Below are positions 34,210-43,496 of a stretch of 64,000 bases of DNA, one piece after another; position 1 is the stretch's first letter; every line of letters starts with the position of its first letter. The position numbers were made by a program, and so were the translations under genes. The notes under the pieces are model-generated. The model was not told the origin of the DNA and did not search any database. It saw only the letters and a list, made by a program, of their open reading frames with translations. The DNA is from DATBAX01 sp963723765 (GTDB taxonomy: Bacteria > Acidobacteriota > Terriglobia > Terriglobales > Acidobacteriaceae): NCBI GenBank assembly GCA_963723765.1, contig CAVRSD010000005.1, positions 1,069,264 to 1,133,263 on the forward strand, written 5' to 3'.

Positions 34210-36372
34210 CTAAAACTTAAGCGATTCCTTGAGCGGCAGGCTTTGCGATGATCCCCCAACCGACAACGTATAGTCGCCATGCGGCAATATCCAGGCGTCC
34301 CGTTCGACGCTATAGATTGAAAGATATTCCGGATCGATCTCGACAGATACCTCTTTACTCTCTCCCGCCGCCAATTTCACTTTGCTCCAACCCACCAGTC
34401 TCTTTGGCGGTTCTCCTGCGTTGGCCGGTAATGCCGCATAAACTTCCGCAATCTCGGCCCCACTCCGGCTGCCGGTATTGGTTACCGTGAAGTTCACGTA
34501 GACGTTGTTTGCCCTTTGCGTAACCTTGAGATTTGAATAACTGTACGTGGTGTAGGAGAGGCCGTAGCCGAACGGAAACAAGACAGGCTTATTTTCTGCG
34601 TCATACCACTTGTATCCGACCTTCAATCCCTCGTCATAAGTAGTCTGAAATGCCGGTAATCCAGGGGCCATCTCTTCCCACGATTTATAGCGTCGGATGT
34701 CCGTGGGTTTTGCGATCGCTGCGTGGGGCAGGTCCGCCTCACTCTTCGGAAATGTGATGGGCAACTTTGCACTCGGATTCACATCGCCGAAAATCAGGTT
34801 GGCAACTGCATCCGCGCCGCTGCTCCCCGCATACCAAGCTTCCAGGATGCCGCTCACCTGGTCCGCCCATGGCATCGTGACCGGGCTTCCGCTTTCGAGC
34901 ACCACAATCGTATGCGGATTTGCCGCTGCAACCTCCGCAATCAAATCATCCTGATGTCCGGGGAGGGAAAGATTGTCGAGGTCCATTCCTTCGCTTTCCC
35001 ATTGGTAAGCGAACACGATGGCCACATCGGCAGTTTTCGCCAGAGCTACCGCGGAGGAAATATCCGTACCCGCATCAAACTGAACCTTCGCTCCGGGAAC
35101 TTTCGCCCGGATGGCTTTCAATGGCGAGGTGGGAAACCATATCTGGGCTTGCCATGTCGTCTTGCCTTTACCGGGCGGCATGATAGCGTTTCCGCCCGGT
35201 GGATCCACCTGCGCTGAACCGCCGCCTGAAATCATCCCAACGTCAGAGTGCGCGCCGATCACCGCGATGCTGGATGCTTTGGAGGCATCGAGCGGCAGGA
35301 TGGTCTTTTCGTTCTTCAGCAGCACAATGCTGCTTTCCGCAATTTTCCGCGCAACCTCGAAACCACCCATCACATCCACCACACTTTTTTGCGGAGGATC
35401 ATCGATTACACCCGTCGCAAACATGGACCGCAGGACCCGATGCACATGATCGTCTACTTCAGCCATGGGGACTTTGCCCGCCTCCACTGCTTTCTTCAGC
35501 AATGGCCCAAAGAAATAGTCGGTTGGTTCTTCGTGGTCCAGCCCCGCAGCTGACGCTTTCGCTGTACTGTGCGTGCCTCCCCAGTCCGACACGACAAAAC
35601 CTTTAAAGTTCCAGTCTTTTTTCAAAACGTCAGTCAATAAATATTTGTTTTCGCAGGCGTAGTCGCCATTTACCCGGTTGTAGGAACACATCACCGCCGC
35701 CGCGTTGGACCCCCGCAATCCAATCTCAAATGCCAGCAGATCGCTTTCTCGCATCGATCGCTTATCAATATTTACGTTGACCGAGTTCCGACCGCTTTCC
35801 TGATCGTTAAGCGCATAATGCTTGATGTCACCAATTACGTGTTGGGCCTGCACCCCGGTCATTACTTGCCCAACCATCTTCCCGGCGAGAATTGGGTCCT
35901 CTCCCAGATACTCGAAGGTGCGTCCATCTCGCGGCTCGCGGGCTAGATTCGTGCCGCCACCTAGTGACATGCTGTAACCCTGCGCTCTCAACTCGCGCCC
36001 GATCAATGCCCCATACTCGTACGCTGCGTCTAGGTCCCAACTCGCTGCCGCCGCAAGATCGTCGGGCAGCGCGGTCGAGTACCGGCCGTTCTCCCCGCTG
36101 CTCCGCACTCCATACGCCGCATCTGATATCTGGATGCTGGGGATACCCAATCGCGGAATGCCCACCACGTACCCTGCCCCACCATTCGATCCCACGGACA
36201 ATGGACTGACTGGTCCCAGGCCGTTCATGCCGGTCCCATGGAGAAGCGTGATCTTCTCGTCAAGCGTCATCTCCTTTAGCACCATATTCGCTCGCTCATC
36301 CGGCGAAAGACTGGTATCCATCCATGGTCTATTCCCCGACACCGGACTGAGCGGAAGCCGGTAGCAATGCAA
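34210..36372 (-). CDS. GH3 family beta-glucosidase (main reading frame)
   Basis: Glycoside hydrolase family 3 enzyme. The (alpha/beta)8 domain starts near SLSPDERANMVLKEMTLDEKITLLHG; KHYALNDQE and VVSDWGGTHST (nucleophile Asp at codon 35584-35586) are the active-site blocks. The alpha/beta sandwich follows (AVIGAHSDVGMISGGGSAQVDP), then a C-terminal FnIII-like domain (EIDPEYLSIYS). In this frame there is no signal peptide. A perfect one is present just upstream in another frame (36329-36436), so the gene appears frameshifted at the C-run 36334-36337. If the break is real, the internal ATG at 36321 could give a cytoplasmic enzyme. Confidence 0.9.
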   Translation of the reverse strand: MHCYRLPLSPVSGNRPWMDTSLSPDERANMVLKEMTLDEKITLLHGTGMNGLGPVSPLSVGSNGGAGYVVGIPRLGIPSIQISDAAYGVRSSGENGRYSTALPDDLAAAASWDLDAAYEYGALIGRELRAQGYSMSLGGGTNLAREPRDGRTFEYLGEDPILAGKMVGQVMTGVQAQHVIGDIKHYALNDQESGRNSVNVNIDKRSMRESDLLAFEIGLRGSNAAAVMCSYNRVNGDYACENKYLLTDVLKKDWNFKGFVVSDWGGTHSTAKASAAGLDHEEPTDYFFGPLLKKAVEAGKVPMAEVDDHVHRVLRSMFATGVIDDPPQKSVVDVMGGFEVARKIAESSIVLLKNEKTILPLDASKASSIAVIGAHSDVGMISGGGSAQVDPPGGNAIMPPGKGKTTWQAQIWFPTSPLKAIRAKVPGAKVQFDAGTDISSAVALAKTADVAIVFAYQWESEGMDLDNLSLPGHQDDLIAEVAAANPHTIVVLESGSPVTMPWADQVSGILEAWYAGSSGADAVANLIFGDVNPSAKLPITFPKSEADLPHAAIAKPTDIRRYKSWEEMAPGLPAFQTTYDEGLKVGYKWYDAENKPVLFPFGYGLSYTTYSYSNLKVTQRANNVYVNFTVTNTGSRSGAEIAEVYAALPANAGEPPKRLVGWSKVKLAAGESKEVSVEIDPEYLSIYSVERDAWILPHGDYTLSVGGSSQSLPLKESLKF

Positions 36373-36436
36373 TACTGAGGATCACAATACTGACTGTCAC
36401 CAGGCCGGTTCGGCGTATACGCGCACGCAGGTCCAT
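36329..36436 (-). pseudogene. Detached signal peptide of the GH3 gene (frameshift)
   Basis: Starting at ATG 36436, this frame encodes a Sec signal peptide with an RARIRR n-region, TGLVTVSIVILSIALLP core and SAQ cleavage site, then SGVGE and a TAG stop. Removing one base from the GGGG run (plus-strand CCCC at 36334-36337) joins SGVG directly to NRPWMDTSLSPDE of the GH3 frame, a typical N-terminus for this family. Either a sequencing indel or a recent disabling mutation explains it. Confidence 0.8.
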
Positions 36437-36552
36437 GATTTTCCTTCGTTGGTTCGGGAGTGGCAAAACGGAGTTCATTCTACTCGCTTTTTGTACTGCA
36501 AGATTGAGAAGATTAGGATAGGTAAAGAAGAGAAAGAAAAGGTTTCCCTCCC

Positions 36553-37623
36553 ATGCGTAAATCAATTGTCTTTCCCGCCAGTATCGCCGCCGTCGCATTC
36601 GTGACCGTTTTAACCGTAAGAATGTTTCTGAAACTTACTACGGCACATGCGGCAAATTCATCCGGCTATCGCCTCCTAAAGACTATTCCCGTCGCGGGTG
36701 AAGGCGGCTGGGACTATCTCACCGTCGATAGCGACGCCCGCCGGCTCTACATTTCGCGCGGTACCCATGTTGCCGTGATGGACATCGACAGCTACGCGAT
36801 CGTCGGCGATATTCCCGATACTCAGGGCGTTCACGGAATAGCCCTGGCTCCCGACCTTGGCCGCGGATTCACCAGCAACGGAAGCACTAGCACCGTGACT
36901 GTTTTCGATCTGAAGAGCTTGAATACTTTAAGCACGGCCATAACCGGCGACGGGCCGGACGCCATTGTTTATGACCTCGCCTCGAAGCGGGTGTTTACTT
37001 TCAACGGCCGCGCCGGCACCGCAACCGCCATCGACGCTGCCAAGGCTGGCACTCGCGGAGTTTCTGGCCTGACCATCGACCTCGGCAGCAAACCGGAGTT
37101 TGCCGTTGCTGACGGTGAGGGCCACGTCTACAACAACCTTGAAGATAAGAGTCTCGTGGTTCAGATCGACTCCCGCAGCCGGGAAATCCTGAACCGCTGG
37201 CCGCTGGAACCCTGCGAAAGCCCATCCGGTATGGCGATCGACACACAGCACCGCCGCCTGTTCATCGGATGTCATAACAAACTCATGGCCATCATGGACG
37301 CTGATACCGGCAAAGTGGTCGCCACCGTCCCCATCGGCGAAGGCGTCGATGCCAACAGCTTCGATCCCGGCACGCAGCTGGCTTTCGCCTCGAACGGTGA
37401 CGGAACCCTGACCGTAGTGCATGAAGATTCTCCCGACAAATACACGGTAGTAGAAAACGTCTCGACCAAAAAAGGCGCACGCACCATGGCGCTCGACCGC
37501 AAGACCCACAACATTTTTCTCGCTGCGGCAGACTTCGATCCGCCGGCCCCGGGGCAACAACGTCCGAACATGAAGCCCGGGACCTTCGTCATTCTTGTTT
37601 TCAGTACAATAAGTCAGCTCTAG
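36553..37623 (+). CDS. Exported YncE-like beta-propeller protein
   Basis: 356 residues; an N-terminal membrane anchor or signal (FPASIAAVAFVTVLTVRMFL) precedes propeller blades such as YLTVDSDARRLYISRGTHVAVMDIDSYAIVGDIPD, VTVFDLKSLNTLSTAITG and GMAIDTQHRRLFIGCHNKLMAIMDADTGKVVATVPIG. It is divergent from the GH3 gene, with 116 bases from its ATG to the GH3 signal-peptide ATG. No enzymatic motif is visible. The 3' end overlaps the 3' end of an acyltransferase remnant on the other strand by four bases. Confidence 0.87.
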   Translation: MRKSIVFPASIAAVAFVTVLTVRMFLKLTTAHAANSSGYRLLKTIPVAGEGGWDYLTVDSDARRLYISRGTHVAVMDIDSYAIVGDIPDTQGVHGIALAPDLGRGFTSNGSTSTVTVFDLKSLNTLSTAITGDGPDAIVYDLASKRVFTFNGRAGTATAIDAAKAGTRGVSGLTIDLGSKPEFAVADGEGHVYNNLEDKSLVVQIDSRSREILNRWPLEPCESPSGMAIDTQHRRLFIGCHNKLMAIMDADTGKVVATVPIGEGVDANSFDPGTQLAFASNGDGTLTVVHEDSPDKYTVVENVSTKKGARTMALDRKTHNIFLAAADFDPPAPGQQRPNMKPGTFVILVFSTISQL

Positions 37624-37958
37624 ATCACCCGCGCCACTGCGGGAATGCGCCGGATCGCACCGATCAGGCCCCAGCTTAGCGCCAGCGTCCCGATAAACAC
37701 GACCGACCCCTTCGCAATCGCGGGGAGATGGGTCCTCAGCAGCGCATATTGCAACCAGCTCACAAACGGATAGTGGATCAGATACATTCCATAGGCATTG
37801 TCGGTCAGGCTGTCCCAGATCTTTACGCGCGTTCTTGCGAACCGCAGGAAGACCGCGAGAAAAGCGAAGGAGGTCGCGGCGCACGACACCACGAACGCGA
37901 AATCTCCGAGCACCTCCCACAGGCGCACCGCACTATGAGTGGTCAGGGCTATCACCAC
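37620..37958 (-). pseudogene. C-terminal remnant of an acyltransferase-3 family membrane protein
   Basis: 112 residues covering only the last three or four helices of an OafA/YrhL-type acyltransferase: WDSLTDNAYGMYLIHYPFVSWLQYALL is the conserved late YxIYLIHxP block. The frame is closed by a TGA about 50 bases upstream of the GTG at 37958, and the N-terminal two-thirds with the catalytic His are absent from this strand. It looks like debris of a deleted gene. Confidence 0.75.
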
Positions 37959-38119
37959 GATGACGATGGTGACGATAAAGAACAGTAGAGAAGCGGAGAG
38001 TCAGGGATGCTTGCCACGACTGGCACTGCAGCCTGCAGTTCCGATGCGAATGACACTCTTTCACTAGCGCTCATCATTCTTTCTCCTTCCTTTCTCCTTC
38101 GCAGCCCTGATCTGCTGCC

Positions 38120-39136
38120 TCAGTGAACTCCCGGTGCGGCACTGAGTACGATTCTCTGGCCGGCGTTCGACCGCACTCGGATGATCCGATAGACATCGCA
38201 TAGCGCTATGATTAAGGTGACTGCCACTGCCCAGGGAAACATTTTTGCCGTCCACCAGTTGAGCGCATGAGCAACCTGCGCCGTCTTTTCCGCGGGGACG
38301 TTCGCAACGCTGAGCGCCAGAACAATGTTGGCCTTCGTCAGCCAGCAAAACAGTCCGGCACCGAAGCAATCGCTGGCCAGGCGAAGGCTGGCCCGGCCCC
38401 ATGTCCAATAAGGCCGGAAGACGTTGGCAGCCGAGGTCGCGGTATTGAGCGCTGCTGACAGCAGAAAACCCCAGAATAGATATCGCCATACCGGCGCCAG
38501 CGTAATGCTCACACCGTAAAAGTGCAGCGTCGTCTGGTACCACGCTCCCCCGATCAGCCAAATGCCGAACACCAGGTTAAAAACAACTTCTGTCACCGAG
38601 TTGGATAGTGGTATGCGGTTAGGGTCGCGAACCGGCGGCAGCTTGCGCGGGTCCCAGTTTTCGAGAAACCCCGACTTCGCCTGTACTCTCTCCAGCACTG
38701 CAAAAACCAGGGTTGCGATACCAATCGCCGCAAGAGCAATACCCCACAGGCTGCCCCACGCAGACAAGGCCGCGCGTGCCCATCCGCCATGATTCATGCG
38801 ATAGGCTGGACTGGAAGCCATGATTCCAATCCATACCAGCGCCCAAGGCACGAGATAGCACAAGGCCACAATTTTCAGCACAAAGCTGTATACCGGAAAC
38901 AGCACCGGCCCGATCAAATATTGCTGTGGCAGAAAGCGGGTGGCCACCAGCACCGGACGTCCGCGTTGCTTGAGGATAAGCGAGACTTCGTCCTGGCTAA
39001 GCTTGCGCCCCAGTTCGGTTTCCTTGTCCTCTATTTGAGAGTGGAGATCTTCCGACAACTCGGCAATGATGTCCTGCTTCTGCTCTTTGGGCAGCCAGAA
39101 TTTAACAGCTTGTAAATAGCGATCGAGAAGTTCCAT
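38120..39136 (-). CDS. HAAS-domain membrane protein paired with PadR
   Basis: 338 residues. The N-terminal ~60 residues (MELLDRYLQAVKFWLPKEQKQDIIAELSEDLHSQIEDKE) are a HAAS-type signalling domain, which interacts with PadR-like regulators in known pairs. The rest contains about six membrane helices (FVLKIVALCYLVPWALVWIG, WGIALAAIGIATLVFAVLE, MFPWAVAVTLIIALCDVYRI). The ATG is three bases after the PadR stop, so they are co-transcribed. It probably senses an envelope condition and modulates the regulator (inference from the family). Confidence 0.85.
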   Translation of the reverse strand: MELLDRYLQAVKFWLPKEQKQDIIAELSEDLHSQIEDKETELGRKLSQDEVSLILKQRGRPVLVATRFLPQQYLIGPVLFPVYSFVLKIVALCYLVPWALVWIGIMASSPAYRMNHGGWARAALSAWGSLWGIALAAIGIATLVFAVLERVQAKSGFLENWDPRKLPPVRDPNRIPLSNSVTEVVFNLVFGIWLIGGAWYQTTLHFYGVSITLAPVWRYLFWGFLLSAALNTATSAANVFRPYWTWGRASLRLASDCFGAGLFCWLTKANIVLALSVANVPAEKTAQVAHALNWWTAKMFPWAVAVTLIIALCDVYRIIRVRSNAGQRIVLSAAPGVH

Positions 39137-39139
39137 GAC

Positions 39140-39490
39140 CTATGCCTCTTGAAGAATTCGATCTAAAGACTTGTTGATTCTTTGCCACTCGTCGAGTAAC
39201 TGCTTGAGGATCAACTCCCCATCAGCCGATAAACGATAAAAACGTTTGTTCCGTTTCTCTTCTTCGCGCCATTCGCTGACCAGAAGGCCCTGGGTTTCTA
39301 GCCTCCGCAGCAGCGGATAAAGCGTGCCCTCGTCGATCACCAGGCCGTCGTCAGCCAGCGCTTTACGCAGCGTGTAGCCATAGCGCTCAACTCGCAACTG
39401 GGCCAGCACCGCTACCACGAGGCATCCACGGCGTAGCTCCAGCTTCAGGTTTTCAAACAGATCGACGTTGGCTCCGCTACTGTTGCCCAT
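39140..39490 (-). CDS. PadR family transcriptional regulator
   Basis: 116-residue winged-helix regulator: DLFENLKLELRRGCLVVAVLAQLRVERYGYTLRKALADDGLVIDEGTLYPLLRRLETQGLLVSEWREEEKRNKRFYRLSADGELIL covers the complete PadR domain, with a short C-terminal dimerisation helix. ATG 39490 is preferred over an in-frame start inside the operator. A palindrome lies 17-33 bases upstream, so autoregulation is likely. Operon with the HAAS membrane protein downstream. Confidence 0.92.
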   Translation of the reverse strand: MGNSSGANVDLFENLKLELRRGCLVVAVLAQLRVERYGYTLRKALADDGLVIDEGTLYPLLRRLETQGLLVSEWREEEKRNKRFYRLSADGELILKQLLDEWQRINKSLDRILQEA

Positions 39491-39506
39491 ATAGTATGTG
39501 ATACAC

Positions 39507-39523
39507 ACTGTATAACATACAGT
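39507..39523. promoter_or_regulatory. PadR-type operator palindrome
   Basis: ACTGTAT-AAC-ATACAGT, a perfect 7+3+7 inverted repeat in AT-rich sequence between PadR (39490) and XRE (39644) starts. Flanking CACA/TGTG blocks extend it imperfectly. PadR proteins commonly bind such ATGTAT-like repeats at their own promoters. Confidence 0.65.
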
Positions 39524-39606
39524 ATTGTGTGTCAAGAATATTTTCAATGGGATAAGCGGATCAGGCTCGGAAAGCAATTATTCTTGTTGCTAAAAAGCAT
39601 TCTACT

Positions 39607-39622
39607 ATTGCTTATAAGCAAT
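39607..39622. promoter_or_regulatory. Perfect 16-bp palindrome upstream of XRE regulator
   Basis: ATTGCTTATAAGCAAT, 22 bases ahead of the XRE ATG. Half-sites related to AAGCAAT recur at 39572-39578. It fits an autoregulatory operator for the HTH protein encoded just downstream. Confidence 0.6.
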
Positions 39623-39643
39623 CACTTGGTTTATAAAAGCATT

Positions 39644-39892
39644 ATGTCGCTTCATAATCGCATTGCCGTGCTTCGAGCGGAAAAAAAAATGTCTCGGGCT
39701 GCTCTGGCATTGTCCGTAGGTGTGAATCCACAGACGATCGGGTTTCTCGAGCGCGGAGACTACACGCCGTCGCTGGAGTTAGCCTTCAAGATCGCCGAAC
39801 ACTTTGGATTGCCGGTGGAGGCTGTGTTCTCGCCCCGGCCGTTTCGAACATTGAGCGAGCAGGTATATGAGCTGCACAAGAGGGAGGCCTGA
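39644..39892 (+). CDS. XRE-family helix-turn-helix transcriptional regulator
   Basis: 82-residue Cro/C1-type regulator that is almost entirely HTH domain: HNRIAVLRAEKKMSRAALALSVGVNPQTIGFLERGDYTPSLELAFKIAEHFGLPVEAVFSPRPF. Such short forms usually control an adjoining membrane protein gene. The start ATG is just downstream of a perfect palindrome. The stop lies one base from the next ATG, with GGGAGG inside this gene's end serving as its ribosome site. It is divergent from the PadR gene. Confidence 0.9.
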   Translation: MSLHNRIAVLRAEKKMSRAALALSVGVNPQTIGFLERGDYTPSLELAFKIAEHFGLPVEAVFSPRPFRTLSEQVYELHKREA

Positions 39893-39893
39893 G

Positions 39894-40580
39894 ATGGCGG
39901 TAACCAAAGAGGAAGAAGAACGGAGTTGGTTCTGGAAGAAGATCGGGTTTTGGTTTGTGCCGGTCAAGGCGGGGACACTGGGGCCGGAGGAGTGGGCGAA
40001 GGTCCGGAAGATGTCACGGACCGCAAACCGGCGGACGCGGCGGCTGCTGTTTGTGTTGTTGTGGGTGCCAGTGTTGGCGTTTGAGATTGTGGTAAGCCTG
40101 CGGATGGTGCGTCTCGATCCCTGGGCGGGACTGATGAGCGCCGCTTGGCTGACGGTGTTGATGTGGCTGTCGGTTCGGGCGTTCCGGATCGGCTTCGCAC
40201 AGGTGTCGTTGGAGGACCGGGCGGTGATGGAGCATGGCACGGAGTTCGAGGCTCTTAAGGAGAAGCAGCGCGGCGACGTCTTTCAGCGGGCGGTGCGGGA
40301 TGGACTCTTTGGCCGGGTGAAGGTGGACGAGCACGAAGCCGAGCAGCGGCTGCGGGCGCAGGGGGCCGCGTACCGGTTGCTGGGACCCGCACTGGTGGTG
40401 TTTGTAACGGGGTATTGGGCGGTGTGCCTGCTTGGGCCGTTCGAGGCGACGCGAAGTGCACTGGCGGTGACTGCAGTAGTGGTGACTTGGCTGGCAGCGC
40501 TGGTGTTGGCGGCGCCGACCATGATCCGGATGTGGACACAGCCGGATGAGCCAGGGGAGACCGCAGCCGTTTTAAAGTAA
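39894..40580 (+). CDS. Hypothetical membrane protein coupled to XRE regulator
   Basis: 228 residues, four predicted membrane helices in two pairs (LLFVLLWVPVLAFEIVVSL, WAGLMSAAWLTVLMWLSV; LLGPALVVFVTGYWAVCLLG, ALAVTAVVVTWLAALVLAAP), separated by a charged cytoplasmic stretch. The N-terminus is a charged WFWKKIGFWF segment. It starts two bases after the regulator's stop with GGGAGG upstream. No family is recognised. Two-gene XRE/membrane-protein units of this kind are frequent, and the membrane protein may be regulated by or regulate the HTH partner (inference). Confidence 0.78.
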   Translation: MAVTKEEEERSWFWKKIGFWFVPVKAGTLGPEEWAKVRKMSRTANRRTRRLLFVLLWVPVLAFEIVVSLRMVRLDPWAGLMSAAWLTVLMWLSVRAFRIGFAQVSLEDRAVMEHGTEFEALKEKQRGDVFQRAVRDGLFGRVKVDEHEAEQRLRAQGAAYRLLGPALVVFVTGYWAVCLLGPFEATRSALAVTAVVVTWLAALVLAAPTMIRMWTQPDEPGETAAVLK

Positions 40581-40598
40581 CCGCATCGTCAGATGCGG
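40581..40598 (+). terminator. Hairpin directly after the membrane-protein stop
   Basis: CCGCATC-GTCA-GATGCGG follows immediately after the TAA. No T-run follows, so termination would be weak. It may instead stabilise the mRNA 3' end. Confidence 0.4.
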
Positions 40599-40732
40599 AG
40601 GAAGCCAAACTTTCCCATACAGCGGCTGCACCGAGAAAAGTCTTCCCTCGATGGAATGCGTCCTACTACCCATCTATCTGAACTGAGATTCGAAACGAAC
40701 TCGATCCTCAGCCGGCATCACTACAAGTTGAA

Positions 40733-43171
40733 TTACTGAGCAGTGACGGTGAAATTCGCCGGCGTACTCACTCCAGACAATGTAGCGTTTACCGTTACAC
40801 TCCCCGGATTTGCCGGAGTCGTATAGCTCACGCTTGCGGTGCCGGTCTTGCCGGTTGTGGCCGGGTTTGCTGAAAAACTTCCACCTGCACCACCATCGCT
40901 AAAACTCACGGATGCGCCTGAAATAAGGTTGCCATATTGATCGGTTACTTTCGCCACCAATGCCTTGGGCAGCAAAGTGGACTGGGCCGCTGTCTGATTA
41001 TTTCCAGAAACAACGCTGACCCCAGACGCAGTATCGGGTGTCACCGTCACAAAAATATTAATAGCAGACAGTCCCGCTGCAGTGGCAGGGATTGTTGTTG
41101 TGCCTGACTTTGTCGATGTTGTGTAATTCACTGCCGCCAATCCGTTGCTGTCGGTGGTAACCGGATTTGCCGAGAAAGTTCCACCCTTCCCGCCATCACT
41201 GAAAGTTACGCTGATGCCCGCTACACCATTACCGTTTTGGTCATTCGCTTTGGCCACTAGCGGTTTGGGTACGGCGGTTGCCACTGGCACAATTTGCCCG
41301 CTACCGGCTGCCCGGGTCAAACTGATTGCTGCAGTAGGTGTTGCCGTTTCCGTGAATGTAGCCGGCGCATACCCGGTGGAAGCAGCAGTCACTGTATAGG
41401 TTCCAGATTTAGCCGGCAGAGTATAGGTAGTTGAAACTGTGCCGGTTGCATCCGTGACTCCAGAGGGCGGCGAAAAAACTCCACCACCCTTTTTTATATC
41501 GCTAAAACTAATGGTTACACCGGGAGAACCTTGGCCTGTCAATGGATCCACCGCTTGGACGCTTAGCGGGATCGGAAGAGCTGTTCCCGCAGCAACCGTC
41601 TGGTTATTCCCCCCAGTGGCTGTCAAGACAGGTAGAAGTCCGTAAACCACCAACCCCTTTTGCGCTCCGATAAATAATTTCCCATCGGCAATAACCGGCG
41701 TGGCAAAGTGTGCGGTCACCGGCAAAGCGTCTCTCTTTTGGAGGGCCATGGCGGTGGTCCACAGAACCTGGAAGGTCGTCGGATCCATGGCCCAGAGAAT
41801 GCCGCCGCTCCCACCCCAAAGAAGCGCATTCGTAGTTCCATTGGCTGTCATCATCGGATGCCCCCCGGATGCAAATGAAGCCGACTGCGCGGGCGGCGTT
41901 ATAAGCATGCCGTTGTTCAGCGGAAACACGGACACTACGTGTCCCCCGGTGAAGTACACTGCCCCGTTCCACACCAATGGTGTACCCGGCGATTTACCGG
42001 CAGCGGTATACAACTCCTGCACGATCTGTGTATCCGTCGTGGTACAGCTCGTGCAGAGTTGACCCATGTTGTCGCGATCCAATAAGTAGATCGTTCCCTC
42101 TTTGCCTACGCCAATAGCTTCATGGGTATGCGGGCCCGGTTGATCAGGCAGCACCAGCACCGCATTGTGCAGATCCAAATCGTTCTCGTACAGATACGAC
42201 CAGTTGTACGGTGTAAACCAATCGGCCACCGTAAGTGTGTTCCCGACCTGGCTTACTTTGAATATGCTGGTTCCCAAATCCTGCCCAGGAGTACCAGGGT
42301 CCGAAACCGGGCCTTCCCCGGTCTCCGCATAAATATTTCCGTAAGTATCGGCAGAAAGGCCACCACCCTTTTGCCAGATGGAAGCAAAGTACTCCCCGGC
42401 TTCAATGTCCAATACTCCATTCTGGGCCAGGGTAGAGGCGTTGTAGGACATGATCCAACCCGAATCACCACCGTTACAGCTAGCCCCGCCGAACCCGATA
42501 TAGATATTCCCATTGACCAGCAGCAACCCCGGACGATTCATCTGGTGCGTATCCACGAATGTGTTCGTCACCCCGTTGAGCGTGTAAGTCGCCGTAATCG
42601 TTGCCGGACCGCCGAATTTCTCAAGTCCAGTCGTAACGTCGAGTGCATGCAGCCTGTGCACTGCCTTTTTGTTCTCGTATGTTTCTGCCAACAGATAAAT
42701 CGTATTCGTCGTCGGATCGATTACAGGCGTGGATACGACTCCCACATCAGTCCAATCGGTAGTGACCTCGCACCCCTTGAACTGATCGGGAACCGGAGTC
42801 GCTCCTGCGGGGCTGTAGGTGAGAAGGCTGGTTGTCCACAGCGGGCCGGCAGTGGGATTGTCTACGTCAAAGGCGTAGACGCTATCTTCCATGGTCGCCA
42901 CGAACACCACATTGTGGACCCCATTTCCAGGAATGCTGAGCGATGGCAAGTAAAGCGGATGCCCCACGACCAATCCATCGAGCGGCTGCGTATACAGCTT
43001 GCCGAATCCTCTTGGATTTACATTGGCGGGTGTCAGCACGGTTTCGGTAGTGTTCACAGCGTTTCGACTATTGTTGTAGTGCCAGGTGACAACGCTGGTT
43101 TGCGCCGGAGCCAATCGAGGATGGAGGGTCACCAGCACCAGGAACAGCGCCGCAACTGCGGTTTTTACCAT
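40733..43171 (-). CDS. Secreted PQQ-like beta-propeller protein with three Ig-like repeats
   Basis: 812 residues. Signal peptide MVKTAVAALFLVLVTLHPRLAPAQ is followed by a pyrrolo-quinoline quinone-type propeller (DSVYAFDVDNPTAGPLW, HRLHALDVTTGLEKFGGPA, GTIYLLDRDNMGQ). The C-terminal ~290 residues are three invasin/Big_1-like repeats, each containing VTFSDGGKGGTFSANP followed by GLAAVNYTTSTKSGT-like strands. It ends FTVTAQ. The Ig units are probably surface spacers or adhesive modules. A paralog with the same build lies next to it (43780-45996), so the pair arose by tandem duplication. Substrate, quinone binding and localisation are unproven. Confidence 0.87.
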   Translation of the reverse strand: MVKTAVAALFLVLVTLHPRLAPAQTSVVTWHYNNSRNAVNTTETVLTPANVNPRGFGKLYTQPLDGLVVGHPLYLPSLSIPGNGVHNVVFVATMEDSVYAFDVDNPTAGPLWTTSLLTYSPAGATPVPDQFKGCEVTTDWTDVGVVSTPVIDPTTNTIYLLAETYENKKAVHRLHALDVTTGLEKFGGPATITATYTLNGVTNTFVDTHQMNRPGLLLVNGNIYIGFGGASCNGGDSGWIMSYNASTLAQNGVLDIEAGEYFASIWQKGGGLSADTYGNIYAETGEGPVSDPGTPGQDLGTSIFKVSQVGNTLTVADWFTPYNWSYLYENDLDLHNAVLVLPDQPGPHTHEAIGVGKEGTIYLLDRDNMGQLCTSCTTTDTQIVQELYTAAGKSPGTPLVWNGAVYFTGGHVVSVFPLNNGMLITPPAQSASFASGGHPMMTANGTTNALLWGGSGGILWAMDPTTFQVLWTTAMALQKRDALPVTAHFATPVIADGKLFIGAQKGLVVYGLLPVLTATGGNNQTVAAGTALPIPLSVQAVDPLTGQGSPGVTISFSDIKKGGGVFSPPSGVTDATGTVSTTYTLPAKSGTYTVTAASTGYAPATFTETATPTAAISLTRAAGSGQIVPVATAVPKPLVAKANDQNGNGVAGISVTFSDGGKGGTFSANPVTTDSNGLAAVNYTTSTKSGTTTIPATAAGLSAINIFVTVTPDTASGVSVVSGNNQTAAQSTLLPKALVAKVTDQYGNLISGASVSFSDGGAGGSFSANPATTGKTGTASVSYTTPANPGSVTVNATLSGVSTPANFTVTAQ

Positions 43172-43496
43172 CTTGCTCTGCCTGCTGGTAATCCCTGACC
43201 CCGCCGCTGCATCTGTACCCGGAAACCTGGTCTGCCGCAAAGCAGGACTCCTCTTCGCTTTCCTAACACTATTCCATATCAAGCTGTGGATATCGCCCGT
43301 GCTTCACAAAGATTACTGGGATGAAGAAATGAAGGTCCCGGTTGGAACACACTGGCGAGAAATTACGGTCAGGGAAAATAGGTTTGCTCCCGAAACCGGG
43401 CTGTTCGGCAGCGAACAAAACGTAATCGAGTTCGCGGGAACAGTCCTTCGGGCCTGTTGAAACAACAGAATTTCTTATTGCGGCGATCCAAGACTG
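43172..43496. other. Intergenic region between the PQQ-propeller gene and a small ORF
   Basis: Leader and promoter region of the downstream minus-strand gene. I see no convincing gene, hairpin or repeat in it. Confidence 0.5.

Noticed and set aside
36928..37920. 330-residue open frame on the minus strand
   Set aside because: Antisense to the YncE-like propeller gene; Arg/Gly/Ala-rich with no fold or motif, a shadow of GC-biased codons.
42122..43198. 358-residue open frame on the plus strand
   Set aside because: Antisense to the PQQ-propeller gene; Arg/His/Ile-rich, no domain and no ribosome site.
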